Positions 18,063 through 26,506 of a stretch of 64,000 bases of DNA are shown here, one piece after another (the stretch's first letter is position 1; each line of letters starts with the position of its first letter). The DNA is from RGIG3528 sp045629005. Lineage in GTDB: Bacteria; Bacillota; Clostridia; Lachnospirales; Lachnospiraceae. Made by a program: the position numbers and the translations under genes. The stretch is taken from contig JAZQQJ010000038.1 of assembly GCA_045629005.1 (NCBI GenBank), positions 1 through 64,000 of the forward strand, written 5' to 3'. The notes under the pieces are model-generated. The model was not told the DNA's origin. It saw only the letters and a program-made list of their open reading frames with translations, and did not search any database.

Positions 18063-18437
18063 TTAGAGTTCCTTCATACTCAATAATGTTTTTAATGTTT
18101 CAATAAGTTCGTTGTCAGTCATACCGGCTATATCAGCAGCCTTAATTGCTCCGAGCAGTGCTTCTTCAACCTTGCGGAGATGCTGTTCCTTCAGCATGTC
18201 GCTGTCCTGGGCGTTTACGTAAAACCCTTTGCCTTGTACTGCAGTAACAAGGCCTTCGTTTTGAAGCTGTTCATATGCTTTCATGGTGGTAATGACACTT
18301 ATTTTCAAGTCCTTGGCCAATTCGCGGATTGACGGCAGGTACTCTCCATCCTTGTATTTTCCCGCTAAAATGTCTGCCCTGAAAGCATCAGAAATCTGCT
18401 GATAAATCGGTATCCCTGATGATTGGGATATTTTCAT
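18063..18437 (-). CDS. GntR family transcriptional regulator, YtrA subfamily
   Basis: The 124-residue protein has the GntR winged helix (P-I-Y-Q-Q-I-S-D-A-F, then Y-L-P-S-I-R-E-L-A, then T-T-M-K-A-Y-E-Q-L and G-K-G-F-Y-V). Only a short helical C-tail of about 50 residues follows, the architecture of the YtrA subgroup, which controls ABC transporter operons. It is the first gene of an operon with an ATPase and two membrane proteins. A perfect inverted repeat overlaps its own promoter, pointing to autoregulation. Confidence 0.9.
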   Translation of the reverse strand: MKISQSSGIPIYQQISDAFRADILAGKYKDGEYLPSIRELAKDLKISVITTMKAYEQLQNEGLVTAVQGKGFYVNAQDSDMLKEQHLRKVEEALLGAIKAADIAGMTDNELIETLKTLLSMKEL

Positions 18438-18494
18438 GCACGATCTCCTTTATTGTGCGTTACAATGTTGCGCATCTTTCGCCCAACTGTTTAT

Positions 18495-18529
18495 GTGTTA
18501 TATATACACCTATAACACGGTATTGTCAA
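18495..18529 (-). promoter_or_regulatory. Promoter with overlapping inverted repeat (probable YtrA-type operator)
   Basis: On the minus strand TTGACA (18529-18524) is followed by 17 bases then TATATA (18506-18501), near-consensus. A perfect repeat GTGTTATA-N8-TATAACAC (18518-18495) covers the spacer and -10. YtrA-type regulators bind such palindromes in their own promoters, so this is the likely self-repression site. Confidence 0.8.
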
Positions 18530-18605
18530 TACCCACTTTGTTATTTTTTAAACAATAATAGAAAGTAACGTCGGTCAACATTTTTCACATTTGCCCTAAA
18601 ATAAT

Positions 18606-18648
18606 GAAAAACAAAAATGGCTGCACAACACAATACGTGTTATGCAGC
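18606..18648 (-). terminator. Terminator after the esterase gene
   Basis: On the minus strand a 12-bp stem (18648-18637 with 18631-18620, one U-G pair) and 5-base loop are followed by CATTTTTGTTTTT. It sits 16 bases after the stop codon of the esterase gene. Bases 18541-18605 between this and the YtrA promoter are AT-rich with nothing else recognised. Confidence 0.8.
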
Positions 18649-18663
18649 ATGCAAATATACATT

Positions 18664-19668
18664 CTACTTAATATTTCTGAAGAATACCATCGCAAGTTCA
18701 GGCCAGAGAAGGATGTCATCAAACAACCCTTCCGGAAGCGGAGGAAATCCATGAGGCTTATCGTCTTTAGGCATTTCCTTGCCTTCTTTGTTTCCGAAGA
18801 ACTGAATCATAAGTTCATCATGACGCTCCTGTGAAACATTAACCGCAGTGTAGTTTCTGACATGCTCGATAGCCTGATTAACCTGTTCGAAGGTAAACGG
18901 ATCTCCCATATTCCCTTTAAAGAAGTCCTCGTTAGGAAGAGAAAGTCCATGGAAGCCTCTTGGGAATGCGTACTGCGCATAAAGTACGCCCTTTTCCCTA
19001 AGACTTTTAGCCATAAGGTATGAATTCTCTACAGGCACAAGGTTGTCCTCAACAGTCTGCCATATAAAGCATGGCGGTGTATTTTCGGTAACATTTTTCT
19101 CACATGAATAGTAATCTATTTCCTCTTCTGTTGGATTTTTCCCGAGAAGAGCCTGAATTGAATAAATATGGGTGTATTTTCCCGCGGTAATAACAGGATA
19201 GCCCAAAACCGCAGCTGTAGGCCTGTTAGAAATGTCTTTGAAACGGGGATTTTCATCCTTAAAATCCTCATAATGAGTACAAAGCATTGCACAAACATGA
19301 CCGCCTGCAGAAAAGCCGCTTATAAACACTCTGTCGGGATTTACACAATATTCCTTACAGTTCGCCCTGATTACCCTGATAGCACGGGATATATCGTTGA
19401 AAGGCTGCTCTCTTAACGGTACCGACATGGTAATATCTGTTGTGTAGGTAAGAACGAAGCAGTTCATTCCCTTCCCAAAAAACTCCTTCGCAATAAGCTC
19501 ACCTTCCGCAGGAGTAACCATACAATAGCCTCCGCCCGGCACAACCAGCATGCAGTCCCTTACTTCGTCATCATCATGAATATATGCCTTAATATTCGGT
19601 ACAAAGCCATAAGCTGCAGCATAATTGTACTCACCGTCTTCCCAAATCGTCACCTTAAAATTCTTCAT
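18664..19668 (-). CDS. Alpha/beta hydrolase (esterase/acetyl-esterase type)
   Basis: The 334-residue protein has the alpha/beta hydrolase layout: an oxyanion motif V-V-P-G-G-G-Y at 42-48, nucleophile elbow G-F-S-A-G-G with S120, likely acid D209 (V-E-D-N-L-V-P) and H240 (G-F-H-G-L-S). It resembles BD-FAE / acetyl xylan esterase-like hydrolases. No signal peptide is visible, so it is probably cytoplasmic. It lies 21 bases after a NUDIX gene with a GGAGG site. The substrate cannot be told. Confidence 0.83.
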   Translation of the reverse strand: MKNFKVTIWEDGEYNYAAAYGFVPNIKAYIHDDDEVRDCMLVVPGGGYCMVTPAEGELIAKEFFGKGMNCFVLTYTTDITMSVPLREQPFNDISRAIRVIRANCKEYCVNPDRVFISGFSAGGHVCAMLCTHYEDFKDENPRFKDISNRPTAAVLGYPVITAGKYTHIYSIQALLGKNPTEEEIDYYSCEKNVTENTPPCFIWQTVEDNLVPVENSYLMAKSLREKGVLYAQYAFPRGFHGLSLPNEDFFKGNMGDPFTFEQVNQAIEHVRNYTAVNVSQERHDELMIQFFGNKEGKEMPKDDKPHGFPPLPEGLFDDILLWPELAMVFFRNIK

Positions 19669-19689
19669 AAAAACACCCTCCTCAATACA

Positions 19690-20187
19690 TTAATCTTCCA
19701 AATCGACATCCGATACTATATGAATCACAGAATTCCCATTAATGATCTCCTTAATTCTGTCCTTCAGGAATGATGGTTTAATATTATAGTTTTCAATCTC
19801 ATCAATCGGAATCCACTTCAGTTCTTCTTTAGAGCCATCAAACGTGGTAGATTGAGACGTAGTTTTTGCACCGTTACCTTTCATCAAATAGTAGAACTCG
19901 AGACAGTGGCACTTCATTCCGTCAACAGCCCATCCATGCCCCGAAAAGAAATTCTCGCAAACAACAGCAAGGTGATCCACCTCATAATCATTTCCGGTTT
20001 CTTCTTTCATTTCGCGTCGAACACAGTCCTCAGATTTTTCGCCCATGTGAACGCCGCCGCCAACTGTATAAAAATAGTCCACTTCTTTGTTTGTAATAAA
20101 AAGAATCTTTCCATCCTCAACAACAAGCCCGGCAGCTCTGTAGCGGAACCAGTTTTTCTCACTTGTAATACAACAGTCTTTTTCCAT
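19690..20187 (-). CDS. NUDIX hydrolase
   Basis: The 165-residue protein carries the NUDIX box G-G-V-H-M-G-E-x7-R-E-M-K-E-E-T-G, which binds metal and cleaves nucleoside diphosphate derivatives. The substrate cannot be predicted. The ATG at 20187 has AAAGGATG upstream; an in-frame start nine codons earlier lacks a better site. It precedes the esterase gene and has a promoter candidate just upstream. Confidence 0.88.
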   Translation of the reverse strand: MEKDCCITSEKNWFRYRAAGLVVEDGKILFITNKEVDYFYTVGGGVHMGEKSEDCVRREMKEETGNDYEVDHLAVVCENFFSGHGWAVDGMKCHCLEFYYLMKGNGAKTTSQSTTFDGSKEELKWIPIDEIENYNIKPSFLKDRIKEIINGNSVIHIVSDVDLED

Positions 20188-20203
20188 CACGCTACATCCT
20201 TTC

Positions 20204-20232
20204 AAAATAGTCATAAGAATAATTTACGCCAA
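20204..20232 (-). promoter_or_regulatory. Promoter candidate for the NUDIX-esterase pair
   Basis: On the minus strand TTGGCG (20232-20227) and TATTTT (20209-20204) are 17 bases apart, 16 bases before the NUDIX start. The match is moderate. It begins right after the terminator of the exporter operon. Confidence 0.4.
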
Positions 20233-20241
20233 ATAGCAAAA

Positions 20242-20263
20242 ATGCGCAACATGTGTTGCGCAT
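20242..20263 (-). terminator. Terminator of the exporter operon
   Basis: A perfect 22-base palindrome (ATGCGCAACA then TGTTGCGCAT) is followed on the minus strand by TTTTGCT, 11 bases after the ATPase stop codon. Confidence 0.8.
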
Positions 20264-20274
20264 CTCGTTATAAC

Positions 20275-21162
20275 TTATTTTTCACTTGGCCTCTCGATGA
20301 TAATCTTCTTATCATTCATTGAAACCTTTACCTTATTGGAATCAAGGTTAAGCTCGTCAAGAAGGTCGTGAGGAAGCTGCACACGTCCGACTCTGTCGAC
20401 GATTGCGAACTCTTCCTGAGTATCTTCTGCATTCCAGTCAACGGTACCGCTTCCGATATCCATATATTGCTCTTTAAGAATACGCTCACTGGAAATCTTA
20501 CCGTCTCTTATTGCAACTACACGACGAACCATCTTTGAAAGAGTAACGTCATGCGTAACAATAAGAATCGTCTGGCCTTTCTCACGATTTAGGCGCTTGA
20601 AAATATCAAAAATATAGTCTGCAGTCTTTCTGTCAACGGAACCGGTCGGCTCATCCGCAAGAAGAAGACGCGGATTATTTGCAAGTGCAATAGCAATTGC
20701 AATACGCTGCTGTTCACCACCGGAAAGCTGTGAAAGCCTTGAATCCTTACGATGTGAAAGCCCTACAATATCAAGAAGCTCTAAAGCTTTCTCTTTCTTC
20801 TGATCCTGCTTTTGAAGAGCCATCGGCATCATAATATTATCAAGTGCCGTAAGGTAAGGAAGCAGGTTTCTGGCATTATTCTGCCAAACGAAGCCTACTG
20901 TGTCCCTCTTATACTTAACAAGCTCCTTTTCGTTGAGCTTGAAAAGGTCATGGCCGTCAACATAAAGTTTTCCGGCTGTGGGCCTGTCGAGACCACCAAT
21001 CATATTCAGGAAAGTGGATTTACCCGAACCGGAATTACCGATAATTGCAAGAAGTTCCCCTGTTTCTACGGTAAGGTCAAGACCCTGAAGGGCAACGACT
21101 TCAATATCTTCTGTTTTATAGATTTTTACAAGGTTATCAGCCTGTATCATTAAATCAGCCAT
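20275..21162 (-). CDS. ABC transporter ATPase with an AbrB-like C-terminal tail
   Basis: The 295-residue protein is a LolD/MacB-type ATPase: Walker A G-N-S-G-S-G-K-S-T, signature L-S-G-G-E-Q-Q-R and Walker B L-L-L-A-D-E-P-T-G. After the ATPase domain, residues about 252-295 form a separate module: A-I-V-D-R-V-G-R-V-Q-L-P, then a helix and V-K-V-S with I-I-I-E-R-P. This matches the swapped-hairpin AbrB/SpoVT-like domain pattern. The ATG at 21162 overlaps the previous ATPase gene by 8 bases. It works with the FtsX permease and two lipoprotein adaptors downstream in the map (upstream in transcription). The role of the tail is unknown. Confidence 0.88.
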   Translation of the reverse strand: MADLMIQADNLVKIYKTEDIEVVALQGLDLTVETGELLAIIGNSGSGKSTFLNMIGGLDRPTAGKLYVDGHDLFKLNEKELVKYKRDTVGFVWQNNARNLLPYLTALDNIMMPMALQKQDQKKEKALELLDIVGLSHRKDSRLSQLSGGEQQRIAIAIALANNPRLLLADEPTGSVDRKTADYIFDIFKRLNREKGQTILIVTHDVTLSKMVRRVVAIRDGKISSERILKEQYMDIGSGTVDWNAEDTQEEFAIVDRVGRVQLPHDLLDELNLDSNKVKVSMNDKKIIIERPSEK

Positions 21163-21829
21163 TGATAATCTCCCCATCCTCAAGTTCAAGCACTACATCA
21201 CCGGCACCCATAAGCCCCTGGTCATGGGTGGTCATGATAATCGTTACATCTTCCTTTTCAACAAGTTCCTTGAAAAGCTTAACAACCGTCGCAGCAGTCT
21301 GTGAATCAAGCTCTGCCGTGGGCTCATCCGCAAATATAACCTTCGGCTTATGTGCTATTGCTCTTGCGATGGCAACACGCTGCTGTTCACCACCGGACAT
21401 CTCCGCAGGCATATGGTTCATACGTCCTGCAAGACCAACCATTTTAAGGCATTGGATTGCGCGCTCTTTTCTGTTTTCCTTAACTCCGGCAAGCCTTAAT
21501 GCGAACTCAACATTTTCGTACGCACTCATCATTGGAATAAGTGAAACAGACTGGAATACGAAGCCTATCGTCTTTCTCCTGAGCAACTCCTTTTCTGACT
21601 CATTCATCTTTGCCACATCACTTCCGTTAATCCAGATTTCTCCGGAAGTAGGTGTATCAAGAGCACCGAGCAGGTTAATAAGTGTTGTTTTACCGGATCC
21701 GGAACGACCCTTTAAAATAGCAAGCTTTCTCTCGGGAACTTTAAATGAAATATCCTTTAAAACGTGGATTTCACCACCGCTTATCGGGAATATTCTGTTA
21801 AGTTTATTTACTGTAATAATGTCTCCCAT
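21155..21829 (-). CDS. ABC transporter ATP-binding protein (LolD/MacB type)
   Basis: The 224-residue protein is a compact ATPase with Walker A G-R-S-G-S-G-K-T-T, signature M-S-G-G-E-Q-Q-R-V-A-I-A-R-A and Walker B V-I-F-A-D-E-P-T-A-E-L-D, followed by T-T-H-D. It ends at the next ATPase with an 8-base overlap and starts next to the FtsX permease stop. Having two ATPases and one permease in the unit suggests a heterodimeric ATPase pair. Confidence 0.92.
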   Translation of the reverse strand: MGDIITVNKLNRIFPISGGEIHVLKDISFKVPERKLAILKGRSGSGKTTLINLLGALDTPTSGEIWINGSDVAKMNESEKELLRRKTIGFVFQSVSLIPMMSAYENVEFALRLAGVKENRKERAIQCLKMVGLAGRMNHMPAEMSGGEQQRVAIARAIAHKPKVIFADEPTAELDSQTAATVVKLFKELVEKEDVTIIMTTHDQGLMGAGDVVLELEDGEIING

Positions 21830-24624
21830 TAGTCTTCTCCAAGCTTAAGTGCATTTGTAATCTTCATCTTAGAAATGAGTCTTGCAAGAACAGCAATACA
21901 TGCGATTACCATTACAAGAATAACAATTCCAAGCTTAATCAAGTCATCCGCCTGCATTGTGAGGTTCAAAGGAGTAACCTGGTTGTCACCTGCATAGGCA
22001 AGCTGAATCATCGGAACAAAAAGCTTAGAACCTATTACACCGATAACACTTCCGACAAGTATTGAGAAAATACCCGTTGCAAGCTGCTCGTTAAAGAGCA
22101 TTCTGATTATTTCGGCTTTCTTCATACCCATTGCACGGAGAACACCGAAAAGAAGTTCTCTGGAGCGGATAGCCATAATCCAGTAGATGAGATAACCTGC
22201 AAGGCAGAGAACAAGGATTATGATGAAACTCATCGTAAGAATTCCGTTTGTTCCCTGGAAAAGTGTGCTGCTTCGAATTTCAGCTTTCTGCTCATTCATA
22301 TTAGTGTAAGAAGCAAGCTTAATTCCGTTACCGTTTATGAATTCAGGGAAGAATTCATCATTGTTGGCATTTTTAAGTTTAAGGAAAACCTTATAAGGAG
22401 TCTTGCCCCATTCTGCCTGTATTGTTGATAAATGTGCAACAATGAGGTAATTAGTGATTTCTTTTACAGATCCGTCATTTAACACTTCAACTGTAGTCGG
22501 CTGATATGTCGGCCAGTAATCGACAAAGGCACATATCGTACCTGAAATGCTTAATCCGTCTGCATTCGTATAAGTGATTTTGTCACCGATTTTCTTATTG
22601 TAAATCGTTTCAAAAGCACGCGAAACAATAATGTTGTCAGGATTAACTGCCATATCGTTCAAGTAATGGTTGATATGTTTGTCAAGTATCGTACTGTCAA
22701 AGATAACGGCCTCGCCGAATTCCTTTGTGTCGATGCCCATTACAGTAACTTCCGAAGCTACCTTACCCTCTTTGAAGATTGCCTCTTCGTTATAGTATAC
22801 TCTTGCTGCCTTCTCAATTTCAGGAGAAGAAAGATATTTACCGAAATCAGGTTCGGTGTAAACAAGCTCGATTGAAGGGTCGTACAGTACCATAGCTATA
22901 TTGCTTCCCCATACTTCGTTTATGGCTATATCAGAACCCGTAAGATACTCAATGTTGTTCTCAGCATTTGTGATAATTGTTCTGGCAACCGTCGAATCAA
23001 AAATACCGAGAGATACCGTAAGAACAAGGAAAAGCATTACAAACTGATTCTTTGTGCCGGTACGTATAATCTGAAGGAATGAAGCGTACCCTGCAGGTTT
23101 CCAAAAGTTCTTACCGATAGCAAACACAAGCTTAACAATGAGCGGCTGAATACGAAGGAAAATCATACCTGCGCCAAGAATAAAGAACACAGAGCTCATG
23201 TAAAGAAGAGGATCAAGTCCGTCTCCTTCAAGAACCTTGGATGCAAGGTCTGTTGTCTGTCTGTTAAACGTGTACAGACCGTACATTGATACGCCAAATA
23301 TAATAAAATCAAGGTAAAGCTTCTGCCAAAGAGGCTTTTTGCTTCTTGCCTTTTTCTGCTTAAGCTTAACTATGGAAAGACCGCTTGCGGAAAGCGCAGG
23401 AATCAAAGTAACAAGTATTGAAGCCAGCACTGCAACCAAAGCGTAAATAATAACTTCACCGTCTACGGACACCTTAAGGAGATGTTCCGGATTGAACTCA
23501 AGGAACGCCTCTGAAGAACCGATAAACTGGCACATTACTATTCCAAGCGGTACTCCGATAATAAGTGAAACAAATGAAAGTATCGTGGACTGAATAAGGT
23601 AAAGCATTCCTATCTGACCCTTTGCAGCACCACGGCTCTTTAAAAGCGAAATTTCATTCTGCTCCATTGAAAGCATCTGTCCGGAAATCATAAACAAAAA
23701 TGCCAAAAGGAGCGCCATTACAGGCACCTGAAGAATAACAAGAGTAACCTCAATCTTGTTTTCTGTCTGCTGGAAGTTCTTAAGTACAGAAAGATAACCG
23801 GGCTCGGTAATCTTTAATGCATTGGAAGATTCCTCCAAAATGGCCTCTGTTGCTTCTACGGTAGCATCAATCTTCTTGATGTTAACGGATTGCTCATCAA
23901 GATGATAGAACCAGTAGCATCTGAAATAGTAGTCCTTGATATGGTCTCCAAGGAACATTTCATCAAAGAGGCTGCTTGACATAATGAGTTCGTTTTTGAA
24001 GACTTCATCATCTTCTATCCAGCATTCGTTCTCAGCCTTCGGCTCGACAACACCGACAATTTTAACCTTGAGGGGATTACCGTCTGAATCCTTTATGTGA
24101 GGAAACTCAAGAGTTTCATCAACAAGAAGATTCATGTTCATCATACCATTTGTTGTAACAACCGCCTCGATGATTCCGTCTTTATATTCATTTGAAAACA
24201 TTTTGCCGGCAAGTATATCCGACTCATTTTCCAGATTCGAAACCGCACCAAGCTTAAGTTTCTGCTCTTTTGCATCATCTCGTTCAAGAAGTGTATGCGC
24301 ATCGTTGACAACATGTGAAAAATGAGTCGTAACACTGAGTAAGTCCAAATTAAGGTCGGAGGCGATTGTATTCTGTCTTTCAAACATTTTGTTGACGCCG
24401 GATATATTACCTCCGTTACGGCATGTCAGGAAAAAGCTTATCAGCCCGGCATCATCCGCAGTTTCTGAATAGTCTGCAATATCCTTGTCTATCATCTTCT
24501 TCAGCGAAGCATTCTTGTACATCGGATAAGAAGTTGCCGTGGAGATGAGAAGCACATTACCGATAAGGAGGCAAAAGACCATCCATTTTTTATGCAAAAG
24601 TTTTTGTAGCATTAATCGAAACAT
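21829..24624 (-). CDS. FtsX-like ABC permease
   Basis: The 931-residue protein has one N-terminal helix, a large extracellular region, then three helices (about 300-410), a pair near 440-520, and a second large extracellular domain. It finishes with a C-terminal group of three FtsX-family helices. The segment around R-A-M-G-M-K-K-A-E-I resembles the FtsX permease signature. Such proteins export peptides, lipids or antibiotics, or act as mechanical devices without transport. Substrate unknown. It lies between two lipoprotein adaptor genes and two ATPase genes. Confidence 0.85.
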   Translation of the reverse strand: MFRLMLQKLLHKKWMVFCLLIGNVLLISTATSYPMYKNASLKKMIDKDIADYSETADDAGLISFFLTCRNGGNISGVNKMFERQNTIASDLNLDLLSVTTHFSHVVNDAHTLLERDDAKEQKLKLGAVSNLENESDILAGKMFSNEYKDGIIEAVVTTNGMMNMNLLVDETLEFPHIKDSDGNPLKVKIVGVVEPKAENECWIEDDEVFKNELIMSSSLFDEMFLGDHIKDYYFRCYWFYHLDEQSVNIKKIDATVEATEAILEESSNALKITEPGYLSVLKNFQQTENKIEVTLVILQVPVMALLLAFLFMISGQMLSMEQNEISLLKSRGAAKGQIGMLYLIQSTILSFVSLIIGVPLGIVMCQFIGSSEAFLEFNPEHLLKVSVDGEVIIYALVAVLASILVTLIPALSASGLSIVKLKQKKARSKKPLWQKLYLDFIIFGVSMYGLYTFNRQTTDLASKVLEGDGLDPLLYMSSVFFILGAGMIFLRIQPLIVKLVFAIGKNFWKPAGYASFLQIIRTGTKNQFVMLFLVLTVSLGIFDSTVARTIITNAENNIEYLTGSDIAINEVWGSNIAMVLYDPSIELVYTEPDFGKYLSSPEIEKAARVYYNEEAIFKEGKVASEVTVMGIDTKEFGEAVIFDSTILDKHINHYLNDMAVNPDNIIVSRAFETIYNKKIGDKITYTNADGLSISGTICAFVDYWPTYQPTTVEVLNDGSVKEITNYLIVAHLSTIQAEWGKTPYKVFLKLKNANNDEFFPEFINGNGIKLASYTNMNEQKAEIRSSTLFQGTNGILTMSFIIILVLCLAGYLIYWIMAIRSRELLFGVLRAMGMKKAEIIRMLFNEQLATGIFSILVGSVIGVIGSKLFVPMIQLAYAGDNQVTPLNLTMQADDLIKLGIVILVMVIACIAVLARLISKMKITNALKLGED

Positions 24625-24644
24625 AGTTTCATACCCTTCTCGTC

Positions 24645-26498
24645 TTAATAGTAGATTTCCTGGCCGCCCAATATTCCGTCAACCGCCCAATAATAGCTCT
24701 GGCCTTTACGTCCGTTGACGAATCTCGTTTTCTTGAGCTCGCCGTTCTCATCAGCTATAAGAACTATAAGCTCGCCGTTTTCCTGCTTAACGGAATCTAC
24801 AGGAATCATGACAACATCTTCAATTGCAACCGTGTTAACGCTTGCAAATACCGTATTGTTGAAATAAAGCTCTTCATTACCGGGATCGACTTCAATAAGT
24901 GCTGTCTTGGTTGTAAGTCTGCTTGAAAGTCCTGTATTGGATGCAGTAATTACCGTACCGTTGCATTGTATTTCCTTACCGCCGACATTCGCAGTAAGCA
25001 GAACAGTCTGACCATATCTGAAAGCATTATTAGCATTGTCAACCGAAAGAAGCAGTTTATCAACTCCGGCATAAACACATATCTTACCATCACTACCGAT
25101 ATTTCCGCCCGGATAAACTTCGGAAACGGATATAATCATTCCGTCATAAGGAGCATATATTTCTCTTGTTCCCATTGACTCTTCCATATCCTCAATCATA
25201 TTTTCGTAATATGCAATTTCTTCCCATTCATTGGAAAGCTTTGCATATTCGAGGGCAAATTTGGTTTCGGCAATTGTGTCCTCGTTTATAAATTCGGTGT
25301 AAGTAGCAATAAGATCGCCTTTTTTAATTCTTGTATAGGTTTTTGCCACAAATCCGTTGAAAACAATCGTGCCATAGTTTTTCGCAGCACTAATCTGCTG
25401 CTGCGTGCTGTATTTGGTCGTTGTTTTTACTTTATTCGTGATTGCAAAATCGCCCTTTGCAGCAACTGCTGTATGCGAGCTTGTGGATGCTTCTTCTTTT
25501 ATGTATATCTTGTCGCCTTCGGAAACACCTTCAAGAATTTCCGTGTAATTGATGCCCTTAAATCCGGGAGTAACATTTTTCTTTACTCTTGTTCCGTCTT
25601 CAATTACATAAACGAAGTACTTTTTGCTTTCCTCATAAATGCAGTCATTCGGAACCGCTACAGCCTGTTCAATATAGTCGCTGATGACAATTACCGGTGC
25701 ATAATCACCGGAAGAAAGCCTAAGTCCCGGAACAGTGTAATAAGTATATTCAGGATCTTCTTCCTTGTCGTTTTTAACAAATGTCAATGTATATGCGTTT
25801 CCTCCGCTGAGAGTAAACACTCTGTTTGCGTTCTTCAGAAGGTCTTCATCAACCGCTTTGCAAATGATAAACTGCTCGGATTCATTTGCTACGGCAATGC
25901 ATGCATTTCCTTCGTATGCCCAGCGGCCTACAGTCAGATTCATTGCGGTAACCGCTCCGTCTTCCTTCGCAATAATCTTTGTTTTAAGAAGCTTTTCCTT
26001 GGCATGTTCAAGGTTTTCATTATATGTTACGGTACGTTCTTCCTTAAGCCTTTCATACTGGCTGATAATAAGCTCATTCAATTCTTTCTGCTGCCAAGTG
26101 GTTGAAGACTTGCTGTTTTCTTCCTGAAGCTTACGGATTTCAAAATCATACTGCTCTTCAATCTCGTCAATTGAATCCTGAATAGATGAGATTTCAGCCT
26201 GTGCACTTGTGGAATCAATCTCTGCAAGTACATCGCCTTCTTTAACATAATCACCTATTTCGACATAAATGTATGTAACAATTCCTGTTGACTCAAATCC
26301 GTACTCCGTAACATTCGGAATTACTTCACCATTTATGACAGTCGTTGTATAAAGGTCAGTGCGTATGGCTTCAGTTTCGGAAATACTCTTTCCTACGGGA
26401 GTAATAAGCTCCGGAACATCTTCATAGACATTTTTGCCGCATCCTGCAGAGAGCACGCAAAGAAATGTCAGAATTAATGAAATTACTCTTTTTTTCAT
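24645..26498 (-). CDS. Lipoprotein with two tandem HlyD/MFP-like adaptor modules
   Basis: The 617-residue protein has a lipoprotein signal ending L-S-A-G-C at residue 20. It shows two adaptor-like halves. The first (about 30-330) has an I-V-T-Y-I-Y-V-E-I-G-D-Y-V-K-E-G-D barrel and a coiled coil. The second (about 340-617) has its own lipoyl-like start, helical hairpin and V-Y-P-G-G-N motif. Typical adaptors have one copy. It likely links the FtsX permease to the cell surface. The start follows AGGTAGAGAG, 8 bases after the previous gene. Confidence 0.78.
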   Translation of the reverse strand: MKKRVISLILTFLCVLSAGCGKNVYEDVPELITPVGKSISETEAIRTDLYTTTVINGEVIPNVTEYGFESTGIVTYIYVEIGDYVKEGDVLAEIDSTSAQAEISSIQDSIDEIEEQYDFEIRKLQEENSKSSTTWQQKELNELIISQYERLKEERTVTYNENLEHAKEKLLKTKIIAKEDGAVTAMNLTVGRWAYEGNACIAVANESEQFIICKAVDEDLLKNANRVFTLSGGNAYTLTFVKNDKEEDPEYTYYTVPGLRLSSGDYAPVIVISDYIEQAVAVPNDCIYEESKKYFVYVIEDGTRVKKNVTPGFKGINYTEILEGVSEGDKIYIKEEASTSSHTAVAAKGDFAITNKVKTTTKYSTQQQISAAKNYGTIVFNGFVAKTYTRIKKGDLIATYTEFINEDTIAETKFALEYAKLSNEWEEIAYYENMIEDMEESMGTREIYAPYDGMIISVSEVYPGGNIGSDGKICVYAGVDKLLLSVDNANNAFRYGQTVLLTANVGGKEIQCNGTVITASNTGLSSRLTTKTALIEVDPGNEELYFNNTVFASVNTVAIEDVVMIPVDSVKQENGELIVLIADENGELKKTRFVNGRKGQSYYWAVDGILGGQEIYY

Positions 26499-26506
26499 TT
26501 TGCTCT

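Noticed and set aside
18471..20265. Shared motif TGTTGCGCATCT in the YtrA leader and the exporter terminator
   Set aside because: Only 12 bases and part of unrelated structures; probably chance.
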